NCBI RefSeq assembly: GCF_021026345.1 | Contig: NZ_JAJNCZ010000013.1 | Location: 1-64,000, forward strand | Source of the DNA: Rhizobium sp. GN54 | GTDB taxonomy: Bacteria > Pseudomonadota > Alphaproteobacteria > Rhizobiales > Rhizobiaceae | Length of the DNA stretch: 64,000 bases | Direction: 5' to 3' | Shown: positions 40,940 through 48,869 of the stretch, piece after piece | Numbering within the stretch: position 1 is the first letter of the stretch | Layout: each line of letters begins with the position of its first letter | Made by a program: the position numbers and the translations under genes | Notes under the pieces: model-generated | Seen by the model: only the letters and a program-made list of their open reading frames with translations | Database searches by the model: none | What the model was told of the DNA's origin: nothing

Positions 40940-42040
40940 ATGATGAACGACCTGACCCGCAGAACCTTGATGAAGGGCCTTGCCGCCACCGGGCTTGCCG
41001 GTGCGCTTGGAAGCCGGCTTGCGCTCGCCGCCGACGAACCGCTCGGCATCAGCCTCGTGCTCCCTTCGCCGGTCGGCGACGTCGGCTGGGGCCATGCGCT
41101 TGTGGCCGGCCTCGAGCCCGTCAAGGCCGCCTATGGCGACAAGGTGAAGGTCACCGTCCTGGAAAACATCCAGGAAGGCCCGGATGCCGACCGGATCATG
41201 AACAAGACGGTTGCCGACGGGAACAAGTTCCTGATCGCCGGCTCCTTCGGCTACCAGAACGGCGCGCTGCAGATCGCAAGGCGCGACCCGAGCGTCACCG
41301 TGCTGCATGCCTCCGGTTTCCAGGTGGCGCCGAACTTCTCCCCCTTCGCCGCCAAGTATTTCCAGGGCACCTACCTGCTCGGCATGGCCGCGGCGGCGCT
41401 CTCAAAGACCGGCAAGCTCGGCTCGGTCTCGGCCTTTGCCATTCCGGAACTGATCACATCCGTCAACGCGTTCACGCTCGGAGCCCAGGCCGTCAATCCC
41501 GATATCGAGGTCTCGGTCGTCTGGGTGAATTCCTGGTTCGATCCGGCCAAGGAGCAGGAAGCGGCCAAGGCGCTGATCGCACAGAAGTGCGACGTGATCT
41601 TCTCCAACGCGCAGGATACGCCTTCCGTCATCGCGGCCTGCGAGGAAGCCGGCGTCTACGCCTTCAACCTCAATTCGTCGATGAAGAAATACGCTCCGAA
41701 GACCTATCTCGGCTGCGTCGCCACGGACTGGTCGCCCTTCTTCAAGGCCTCGGTCGATGCCCATCTCGCCGGCACCTTCAAGGGGGCCAACGCCTTTCTC
41801 GGCGTTGCCGACAAGGTTGTCGAGGTGGTGGACTGGAACCCGGACATCCCGGCCGAGACAATGGCCAAGATCAAGGAGATGGAGGCGAATATCGCCGACG
41901 GCAGCTTCTCGCCGTTCACCGGGCCTATCGCCAAGGCCGACGGCAGCGAAGGGGTTGCCGGCGGCGCCACGCTCACCGACGCCGAGATCGTGGCAATGGA
42001 CTGGCACGTCAAGGGCGTCGCCTCTCCCCTGCCGAAGTGA
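40940..42040 (+). CDS. BMP-family ABC transporter substrate-binding protein, Tat-type signal
   Basis: This 366-residue periplasmic binding protein of the BMP/PnrA (nucleoside) family has LPSPVGDVGWGHALVAGLEP, NKFLIAGSFGYQNGALQIAR and LGCVATDWSPFFKASVDAHL. The N terminus MNDLTRRTLMKGLAATGLAG has a twin-arginine motif (TRRTLMK), so export may use Tat with a folded protein. It sits 21 bases after the amidohydrolase and before the ATPase and two permeases. BMP-type systems typically import nucleosides or purines. Confidence 0.93.
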   Translation: MMNDLTRRTLMKGLAATGLAGALGSRLALAADEPLGISLVLPSPVGDVGWGHALVAGLEPVKAAYGDKVKVTVLENIQEGPDADRIMNKTVADGNKFLIAGSFGYQNGALQIARRDPSVTVLHASGFQVAPNFSPFAAKYFQGTYLLGMAAAALSKTGKLGSVSAFAIPELITSVNAFTLGAQAVNPDIEVSVVWVNSWFDPAKEQEAAKALIAQKCDVIFSNAQDTPSVIAACEEAGVYAFNLNSSMKKYAPKTYLGCVATDWSPFFKASVDAHLAGTFKGANAFLGVADKVVEVVDWNPDIPAETMAKIKEMEANIADGSFSPFTGPIAKADGSEGVAGGATLTDAEIVAMDWHVKGVASPLPK

Positions 42041-42043
42041 TCC

Positions 42044-43567
42044 ATGACCGCTCCGCTTCTGTCGCTGCGCGGCATCTCGAAGAGCTATGGGGAGATCCGG
42101 GCCAACCAGGGCGTCGACCTCGACGTGGCGCCGCGGTCGATCCATGCGATCCTCGGTGAGAACGGGGCGGGCAAGTCGACCCTGATGAAGCTGATCTACG
42201 GCGTCGAGCAGCCGGATGACGGAACCGTCGCCTGGCAAGGCGAGATCCTCAGCCTCGCCTCCCCTGCGGAGGCGCGGCGCAAGGGGATCGGCATGGTCTT
42301 CCAGCATTTCTCGCTGTTCGAGACCCTGACGGTCGTGGAGAACATCCAGCTGGTCGTCCCGGGCCGCAAGGCGGACCTCATCGACCGGGTGCGGGCGCTC
42401 GGTCGCGACTTCGGCCTCGAGGTCGATCCGCTCGCCGACGTGCATGCGCTGTCGGTCGGCGAGCGGCAGCGAGTGGAGATCATCCGCTGCCTGATGACCG
42501 ATCCGAAGCTCCTGATCCTCGACGAGCCGACATCGGTGCTGCCGCCGCAATCGGTCGGCAAGCTCTTCGAGACCTTGCGCCGGCTGCGCGACGGGGGCGT
42601 TTCGATCCTGTTCATTTCCCACAAACTGGAAGAAATCCGGGCGATCTGCGACAGGGCGACCATCCTGCGTGCGGGGCGCGTCACCGGAAACGTCGACCCG
42701 CGGGAGCACGACGCCCATGACCTCGCCCGCATGATGATCGGCCGCGACATGCCGGAGCCGATGCCGGCGCTGCCGCGGCCGGGCGGCGACAAGCAACTCG
42801 AGATCGTCGGGCTGAATTACCGATCCGACGATCCCTTCGCCGTCCCGCTTTCCGACATCAGCCTGACGGTGCGGGCCGGCGAGATCCTGGGCATTGCCGG
42901 GATTTCCGGCAACGGCCAGGGCGAACTGGCAGCGCTGATCTCGGGCGAGACGCGGCTGCCGCGCGAGGCGAGCGATCGCATCTTCATGATGGGGCAGGAT
43001 GTGGGCGCGCTCGACGCCGCAGCCCGCCGCAGGCTCGGATTCGCCTTCGTGCCGGAGGACCGGCTCGGGCGCGGGGCCGTTCCCGAAATGTCGCTGGTCC
43101 TCAACAGCCTGCTGACGGCGCATCCGCTCGGGCTCACGCGTCACGGTCTCGTCGACCGGGCCAAGGCCGATGCCTTCACGAAGGAGTGCATCAGGCAGTA
43201 CGACGTCCGCACGCCCGGCCCGGATGCGGAGGCCGGCGCCCTTTCCGGGGGAAACCTGCAGAAATTCATCGTCGGCCGCGAGATCATGCTGGCGCCGCGG
43301 CTGCTGTTCGTCGCCCAGCCGACCTGGGGCGTCGACATCGGTGCGGCGTCCGCCATCCGCAGGCGGCTCGTGGAGCTGCGCAACGAGGGAATGGCCATCC
43401 TCGTCATCTCCGAGGAACTCGAGGAACTCTTCGAGCTCTGCGACTTCATCCAGGTGCTGTATCACGGCACGCTCAGCGCTCCGCTCGTCACGCGCGATAC
43501 GCGACCCGAAGAGATCGGACGATACATGATCGGGGCGCATGCCGCCGCAGCGAAGGTTCCCGCATGA
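42044..43567 (+). CDS. BMP-type ABC transporter ATP-binding protein (two ABC domains)
   Basis: This 507-residue tandem ATPase is of the RbsA/YufO kind. First domain: Walker A AILGENGAGKSTLMKLIYGV, signature LSVGERQRVEIIRCL and Walker B KLLILDEPTSVLPP. Second domain: GIAGISGNGQGELAALISGE (Walker A degenerate) and LSGGNLQKFIVGREIM. It overlaps the next gene by ATGA. It powers uptake by the two following permeases. Confidence 0.94.
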   Translation: MTAPLLSLRGISKSYGEIRANQGVDLDVAPRSIHAILGENGAGKSTLMKLIYGVEQPDDGTVAWQGEILSLASPAEARRKGIGMVFQHFSLFETLTVVENIQLVVPGRKADLIDRVRALGRDFGLEVDPLADVHALSVGERQRVEIIRCLMTDPKLLILDEPTSVLPPQSVGKLFETLRRLRDGGVSILFISHKLEEIRAICDRATILRAGRVTGNVDPREHDAHDLARMMIGRDMPEPMPALPRPGGDKQLEIVGLNYRSDDPFAVPLSDISLTVRAGEILGIAGISGNGQGELAALISGETRLPREASDRIFMMGQDVGALDAAARRRLGFAFVPEDRLGRGAVPEMSLVLNSLLTAHPLGLTRHGLVDRAKADAFTKECIRQYDVRTPGPDAEAGALSGGNLQKFIVGREIMLAPRLLFVAQPTWGVDIGAASAIRRRLVELRNEGMAILVISEELEELFELCDFIQVLYHGTLSAPLVTRDTRPEEIGRYMIGAHAAAAKVPA

Positions 43568-44664
43568 GCACCCCGACGACCGCCTTCCTTCCTACCCTTG
43601 TTCGCCGGGAGCGCGCGTCGCTTCTGGCGACCCTCATTGCGCCGCCCGCAGCACTTGCCGTGGCCACTGTGGTCAATCTCGGCCTCTACGTGCTGATGGG
43701 CCGCGACCCGGTCGCCGTCCTGCATGCGATGCTGCTCGAGCCCTTCCTGTCCTGGGCGTCCTTTTCCGAGGTGCTGCTGAAGGCGGGGCCTCTCCTGCTG
43801 ATCGCGCAGGGGCTGGCGATCGGCTTTCGGGCGAAGGTCTTCAACATCGGCGCCGAGGGGCAGTTCATCCTCGGTGCGATCTTCGCCTCTTCCATTCCCG
43901 TCTGGTTCCCGCAGGCGACGGGCCAGTGGATCTGGCCGCTCATGCTGCTGCTCGGCGCGATCGGCGGAGCGCTGTGGGCATCGATCACCGCCTTCTGGCG
44001 CGTCAGGCTCAATGCGAGCGAGATCCTCGTCTCGCTGATGCTGAGCCTCGTCGCCGCGCAACTGCTCTACTACCTGCTGCTCGGGCCGTGGAAGGATCCG
44101 GCCGGCTTCAATTTTCCCCAGTCGGTGATGTTCCAGTACGACGCGATGGTGCCGATCCTGTTTCCCGGCACCCGGGTCAACGTCTCGCTGATCCTGGCGG
44201 TCGTCCTGTCGCTGGCGGCTTGGGTGTTCATGCAGAAGAGCTTCACCGGCTACAAGCTCCAGGTCGGCGGGCTGGCGCCGCGCGCTGCCGGCTATGCGGG
44301 CTTCAGCGAGGGACGGGCGATCTGGCTGTCGCTGCTGATTGGCGGGTTCGCCGCCGGACTGGCCGGAGCCGCCGAGGTCGCCGGGCCGCTCGGCCAGTTG
44401 CAGCGGTCGATTTCGACGGGCTACGGCTATGCGGCCATCATCGTCGCTTATCTTGGCGGCCTGCACCCGATCGGCATCATCGTCTCCGCAATGGTGATGG
44501 CGGTGCTCTATATCGGCGGCGACAACGCCATGGTGTCGGCCAATCTGCCGATCGCGGCGGTCCGGGTCTTCCAGGGCAGCCTCCTGCTCGCCTACCTCGT
44601 CGCCGTCGCCTTCGTCCGATACCGCCTCGAATGGCCCCGCGCCGCCCACCGGAGCCCGTCATGA
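43564..44664 (+). CDS. BMP-type ABC transporter permease 1
   Basis: This 366-residue polytopic permease of the BPD_transp_2 (YufP/NupB-like) family includes FNIGAEGQFILGAIFASSIP, ITAFWRVRLNASEILVSLML and GFAAGLAGAAEVAGPLGQLQ. The start is the ATG at 43564 in the ATPase stop; the frame is open further upstream only as a shadow. It ends in ATGA with the second permease. Confidence 0.92.
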   Translation: MSTPTTAFLPTLVRRERASLLATLIAPPAALAVATVVNLGLYVLMGRDPVAVLHAMLLEPFLSWASFSEVLLKAGPLLLIAQGLAIGFRAKVFNIGAEGQFILGAIFASSIPVWFPQATGQWIWPLMLLLGAIGGALWASITAFWRVRLNASEILVSLMLSLVAAQLLYYLLLGPWKDPAGFNFPQSVMFQYDAMVPILFPGTRVNVSLILAVVLSLAAWVFMQKSFTGYKLQVGGLAPRAAGYAGFSEGRAIWLSLLIGGFAAGLAGAAEVAGPLGQLQRSISTGYGYAAIIVAYLGGLHPIGIIVSAMVMAVLYIGGDNAMVSANLPIAAVRVFQGSLLLAYLVAVAFVRYRLEWPRAAHRSPS

Positions 44665-45572
44665 ACGCAATCGACTTCATTCTTGCTGGCATGCTCGCTG
44701 CGGCGACTCCGTTTCTTCTCGCCGCCCTCGGCGAAATGGTGGTCGAGCGTGCGGGCGTCCTCAATCTTGGCGTCGAGGGAATGATGGCGCTCGGCGCGGT
44801 CATCGCCTTCATCATCGTCTACCACGGCGGCGGCCATGTCCTCGGGTTCATCGCCGCCGGCCTGGCCAGCGCGGTCCTCTCCCTCGTCTTCGCCGTGATC
44901 GCGCTCGGCTTCCGGGCAAACCAGGTGGCGACCGGCCTTGCCATCGGCATCCTCGGCCAGGGGCTGTCGGCGCTGTTCGGCAAGACCTATGAAAGCCTCA
45001 CGGTGACGGGGCTGCCCAAGCTCGCCATTCCCGGGCTCTCGGAAATCCCGGTCGTGGGCGGCCTCTTCGTCCAGGATGCCGCCGTCTGGCTGTCCCTCGT
45101 CGCGACGCTGGGCATCTGGGCGGTCTTTGCCTTCACCAAGGTCGGTCTCGTCATCCGCGCCATTGGCGAGAACCCGAAGGCCGCGCACGCGATCGGCTAC
45201 CCGGTCATCGCCGTCCGCGTCGCCGCCGTCGCCTTCGGCGGGGCGATGGCGGGCTTCGCCGGTGCCTATGCCTCGGTGGTCTACACGCCGCTCTGGGCCG
45301 ACGGCATGATCGCCGGCCGCGGTTGGATCGCCATAGCGCTCGTCGTCTTCGGCACCTGGCTGACCGGGCGGATCTTCCTCGGGGCCTGCCTGTTCGGTGC
45401 GGTGTCGCTGATGGGACTTGCAGCCCAGGCCACCGCGCTCAACGTGCCGTCGCAGCTTCTGTCGAGCCTGCCCTATATCGTCACCATCGTCGTGCTCGGC
45501 ATCATTTCGGCAGACCGGCGGCTCCTGAAGCTGAACGGCGTCGCCTCCCTCGGCGAACCGTTCGAGCGATAG
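44661..45572 (+). CDS. BMP-type ABC transporter permease 2
   Basis: This 303-residue permease of the YufQ/NupC-like type has LNLGVEGMMALGAVIAFIIV, IGENPKAAHAIGYPVIAVRV and AGAYASVVYTPLWADGMIAG. Start chosen at the coupled ATG 44661; the long open frame upstream is a shadow. It is the last gene of the eight-gene operon and converges with a LysR gene. The 71-base gap after it has short T-rich and inverted stretches (GGGAAA and TTTCCC near 45619 and 45635). Confidence 0.92.
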   Translation: MNAIDFILAGMLAAATPFLLAALGEMVVERAGVLNLGVEGMMALGAVIAFIIVYHGGGHVLGFIAAGLASAVLSLVFAVIALGFRANQVATGLAIGILGQGLSALFGKTYESLTVTGLPKLAIPGLSEIPVVGGLFVQDAAVWLSLVATLGIWAVFAFTKVGLVIRAIGENPKAAHAIGYPVIAVRVAAVAFGGAMAGFAGAYASVVYTPLWADGMIAGRGWIAIALVVFGTWLTGRIFLGACLFGAVSLMGLAAQATALNVPSQLLSSLPYIVTIVVLGIISADRRLLKLNGVASLGEPFER

Positions 45573-45643
45573 CCAGGCACTCGCTTTCTTTGTTATCGTT
45601 TGTCTTTTCGGGAAAGCTGGATTCCACTTTTCCCTGACAAACT

Positions 45644-46546
45644 CTAGTCAAGGGTCCGCACGAGCTTGACCAGCCAGTCGACAAAGACGCGCACCTTGTT
45701 GCTCAGGTGGCGGGTCTGCGGATAGACGACGTAGAGCTGGAGCGGCTCACAGCTCCAGTCTGTCAGGACCGGCACCAGCCGCCCGTCGGCAAGCGCCTCG
45801 CGCGCCATGAAGAGAGGCACCTGCGCCACGCCGAACCCCGCCAGGATGGCGGTCATGTAGGTGCGGGCATCATTGGCGGACACGACGTAGCGGGGCACGA
45901 TCTCCTTCGTCTCGCCGTTCCTGGTGAATTCCATCGGCAGGATCCGTCCGGCCTGGGCCTGGAGGTAGCCGACGGCGAAGTGGTCGTCGCGCGTCAGGTC
46001 TTCCGGTTCCGACGGCAGGCCGTTTCTTTCGACATAGTCAGGCGACGCGCAGGTGATCATCTGCATCTCCGAGACCTTGCGCGCGATCAGCGACTGGTCG
46101 CTGGGCGTTCCGGCGCGCAGGGCGCAATCGACGTTCTCGGCGATATAGTCCACCAGGCGGTCACCGACGCCGAGGTCGATATGGATCTGTGGGTAGCGCG
46201 TGTGAAAATCGCACAGTGCCGGAACGACCAGGAGGTCGGCAAAGGCGCCGGCCATCTCGACGCGCAGGCGTCCGGACGGTTGGGCCTGCGAATGGGAGAG
46301 CGATCCGTCCAGTTCCTCGATTTCTGACAGGATCTGCGTGGCCCGTTCGTAATAGAGCGCGCCGTCGGTGGTCACCATGACCCGCCGCGTGGTACGGTTC
46401 AGAAGCGTGGTGCGCAGGTGCGCCTCCAGTCCCTGGATGAGGTTGGTGACGGTGGTCTTGGGCATGTTGAGAGCGGTGGCGGCGCGCGAAAAATTGCCCG
46501 TTTCCACCACCCGAACGAATACCCGCATCGCTGAAAGCTGGTCCAA
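45644..46546 (-). CDS. LysR-family regulator, AaeR/CrgA-like group
   Basis: This 300-residue protein opens DQLSAMRVFVRVVETGNFSR and has the recognition helix AATALNMPKTTVTNLIQGLE, followed by NRTTRRVMVTTDGALYYERA. This pattern is typical of the proteobacterial AaeR/CrgA/PtxR group. It is divergent from the alpha/beta hydrolase and RND genes, with a T-N11-A box between, so it is probably the regulator of that efflux operon. It converges with the purine-type operon but is unlikely to control it. Confidence 0.92.
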   Translation of the reverse strand: MDQLSAMRVFVRVVETGNFSRAATALNMPKTTVTNLIQGLEAHLRTTLLNRTTRRVMVTTDGALYYERATQILSEIEELDGSLSHSQAQPSGRLRVEMAGAFADLLVVPALCDFHTRYPQIHIDLGVGDRLVDYIAENVDCALRAGTPSDQSLIARKVSEMQMITCASPDYVERNGLPSEPEDLTRDDHFAVGYLQAQAGRILPMEFTRNGETKEIVPRYVVSANDARTYMTAILAGFGVAQVPLFMAREALADGRLVPVLTDWSCEPLQLYVVYPQTRHLSNKVRVFVDWLVKLVRTLD

Positions 46547-46583
46547 GTCCGCAGTCCTTTTCGCTGCAATGCACTATTATTCG

Positions 46584-46610
46584 AAATATGGAACAGTGAT
46601 GCCCATATTT
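46584..46610. promoter_or_regulatory. LysR-type operator, AAATATGG-N11-CCATATTT
   Basis: Perfect 8-base arms (46584-46591 and 46603-46610) are separated by 11 bases in the divergent region between the LysR gene (start 46546) and the alpha/beta hydrolase. This is the T-N11-A geometry expected for LysR binding. Confidence 0.7.
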
Positions 46611-46690
46611 TTGCCCTTATCCGGACGGGCTGGAATAATCATATGGGATTCAAGTTGAGCAGGCACCCTTCCCTTCCGGAAGCAGGTTGT

Positions 46691-47521
46691 ATGCGAAAGG
46701 CCAGAGCCATGAACAGCGAATGGCGGGACATGGAAGTCGACGGTGCGGCGGAGCGCTACATGCCGATCCGCATCTACGACAGTGCCACCCGCGCAAAGGC
46801 GCCCCCGCTCGTCCTGTATTTCAGCGGCGGCGCCTTTCTGGACAGAGATAGGAATGGCGAAAGCCCGATTGCAAGGTCGTTCGCCAATTCCGGTGCCGTC
46901 GTCGTCGAGGCGGACTATGCAAAGCCCTCGGAGAACGTCTTTCCGAAGGCGCTCGAGTTCGCCTTTTCGGCGTTGCGTTGCCTGAGCGGCAAGCGCAAGC
47001 AGTTCGGCAGCCAGCGTTCGCTGCTGCTCGTCGCCGGCGAAGAGGCCGGCGGCAACCTGGCGGCGGGCGTGGCGCTGAAGGCGCGCGACCAGATGCCGGG
47101 CGAGATCGACGGCCAGATCCTTCTGTCGCCGCTGATCGACCCGCTGATGGCCACGGCTTCCTTCCGCGAGGCGGACGGGGCCGGAATGCGGGAAAGGTGG
47201 ACGGAAGGCTGGAACCACTATCTCGGTTCCGGCGGGGGGTATTGCCACCCCTATGCCGCGCCGGGCCACTGTTCGCGTCTGTCAGGAGTGGCTCCCGCAC
47301 TCATCCTGACGTCTGCGGACGACCCGTTGCGGGATGAGGCGGCCGGTTACGCCGCTCGCCTCTCGGCCGCCGGCGTGAGAGTGAAGAGCCGCATACTTCC
47401 GGCCTGCAGGGGCTGGACGCAGATATACGGCGCGGACCGGGCGGAGGGCTGTGCGCCCCCGGACGAGCTGCGCAGGGAATTTGAAGACTTTATCGGGGAA
47501 CTGCAGAGCAGGACCTCCTGA
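46691..47521 (+). CDS. Alpha/beta-hydrolase fold protein, probable pseudo-esterase
   Basis: This 276-residue protein resembles hormone-sensitive-lipase-type esterases (PPLVLYFSGGAFLDRD for the oxyanion loop, SADDPLRDEAAGYAARLSAA for the Asp region). The nucleophile elbow reads VAGEEAGGNLAAG, where active enzymes have GDSAGG, so Ser is replaced by Glu. The region that should contain the catalytic His reads ILPACRGWTQIY. The protein is therefore unlikely to be a normal esterase. Start is uncertain: 46691 or 46709. It precedes the RND adaptor gene by 46 bases and is in the same operon. A sensing or scaffold role for efflux is a guess. Confidence 0.7.
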   Translation: MRKARAMNSEWRDMEVDGAAERYMPIRIYDSATRAKAPPLVLYFSGGAFLDRDRNGESPIARSFANSGAVVVEADYAKPSENVFPKALEFAFSALRCLSGKRKQFGSQRSLLLVAGEEAGGNLAAGVALKARDQMPGEIDGQILLSPLIDPLMATASFREADGAGMRERWTEGWNHYLGSGGGYCHPYAAPGHCSRLSGVAPALILTSADDPLRDEAAGYAARLSAAGVRVKSRILPACRGWTQIYGADRAEGCAPPDELRREFEDFIGELQSRTS

Positions 47522-47567
47522 TTTGAGACAAGAGACCGGTCCTATCTAGGACTTCAAGGAGATAGCC

Positions 47568-48749
47568 ATGTCGTCGAACAAGAGACGCTGGGCCCTGTGG
47601 GGCGCCGGCCTGGGGATTTTTGCGTCCGTTTCCGGCGCAGCCTTGCACCTCGATCTTACTCCGGATGCGCATGCGACGCCCGAGGCCGCCGCCCCGGCCC
47701 CGGCCGTGCCGGTCACCGTCGTCGCCGTCCAGCCGCGCAGCGTCACCACCTGGCAGGAGTTTTCCGGCAGGCTGGAGGCGGTCGACCGTGTGGAGGTCCG
47801 CTCCCGCGTCGCCGGCGCCATCCAGTCGGCACATTTCAGGGAAGGTGCGCTCGTTAAGGCCGGCGACCTGCTCGTCAAGATCGACCCGGCGCCCTTCGAG
47901 GCGGCGGTCGCCCAGGCCGAGGGCCTCCTCGCGTCTGCTCGCGCCAAGCTCGACCTCGCCGATACGGAACTCGAGCGCGGCCGCAGGCTGGTCGCGAAGA
48001 ACACGATTTCCGACAGCGACTTCGCCCAGCGCCAGAGCCTTCGCAGCGAGGCGCTGGCCAACCTGCAGGCGGCCGAGGCGGCACTGACCACCGCACGCCT
48101 CGATCTCGGCTATACCGAGATCCGCGCGCCGATCTCCGGGCGGGTCGGCAAGCTGGAAATCACCGCCGGCAACCTCGTCGCCGCAGGATCGGTTTCCCCG
48201 GCCCTGACGACGCTGGTCTCTTCCGGCCCGATCTATGCGAGCTTCAACGCCAACGAGGAACTGGTGGCGCGCACGCTCGCCGAGCTTCCCGGGACCGAGA
48301 ACGGGCTTGCCGCGATCGACCAGGTTCCAGTCGAGATCGGCACGCTCGGCGACGAGGGCACCCCGCTCGTCGGCAAGCTCCAGCTCATCGACAACGAGGT
48401 GGATGCGCAAAGCGGCACCATCCGCGTCCGCGCGGTCTTCGACAATCCCGGCAACCGTCTCATCCCCGGCCAGTTCGTCCGCATCCGCCTGGGCGAGCCG
48501 AAGGCCGAGGACCGGTTGATGGTCAGCGAACGCGCCGTCGGCACGGATCAGGACAAGAAGTTCGTCTTCGTCGTCGATGACGGCAACACCGTCACCTACC
48601 GCCAGGTCCAGCTCGGCGCGTCGGTGGAGGGCATGCGCATCGTCGAGAAGGGGCTTTCGCCCGGCGACCGGATCATCGTCAACGGCTTGCAGCGCGTCCG
48701 CGCCGGCGTCGTCGTCGATCCCCAGACGGAAGTCGCGGCGGCCCAGTAG
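47568..48749 (+). CDS. RND efflux periplasmic adaptor subunit
   Basis: This 393-residue membrane-fusion protein of the AcrA/MexE/BepD type has an N-terminal hydrophobic leader (WALWGAGLGIFASVSGAALH) and the lipoyl-like segment VEVRSRVAGAIQSAHFREGA. Helical hairpin LEASxx-type repeats are followed by LDLGYTEIRAPISGRVGKLE, and the C-terminal PGDRIIVNGLQRVRAGVVVD. The last motif is characteristic of the MexE/HAE1 group. It pairs with the RND permease downstream. No outer-membrane TolC gene is in the window. Confidence 0.94.
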   Translation: MSSNKRRWALWGAGLGIFASVSGAALHLDLTPDAHATPEAAAPAPAVPVTVVAVQPRSVTTWQEFSGRLEAVDRVEVRSRVAGAIQSAHFREGALVKAGDLLVKIDPAPFEAAVAQAEGLLASARAKLDLADTELERGRRLVAKNTISDSDFAQRQSLRSEALANLQAAEAALTTARLDLGYTEIRAPISGRVGKLEITAGNLVAAGSVSPALTTLVSSGPIYASFNANEELVARTLAELPGTENGLAAIDQVPVEIGTLGDEGTPLVGKLQLIDNEVDAQSGTIRVRAVFDNPGNRLIPGQFVRIRLGEPKAEDRLMVSERAVGTDQDKKFVFVVDDGNTVTYRQVQLGASVEGMRIVEKGLSPGDRIIVNGLQRVRAGVVVDPQTEVAAAQ

Positions 48750-48869
48750 CTTCCAGGACCGGCGGGCCGCGCCCGCCGGCATTCTCGATCTTTCCACTTC
48801 GCCTGTGGCCGCCGGCCGCAAGCCGGGGACCTTGCGTCCCTTGTCCAGCCCTTTGGAGAGGGTATCGCC

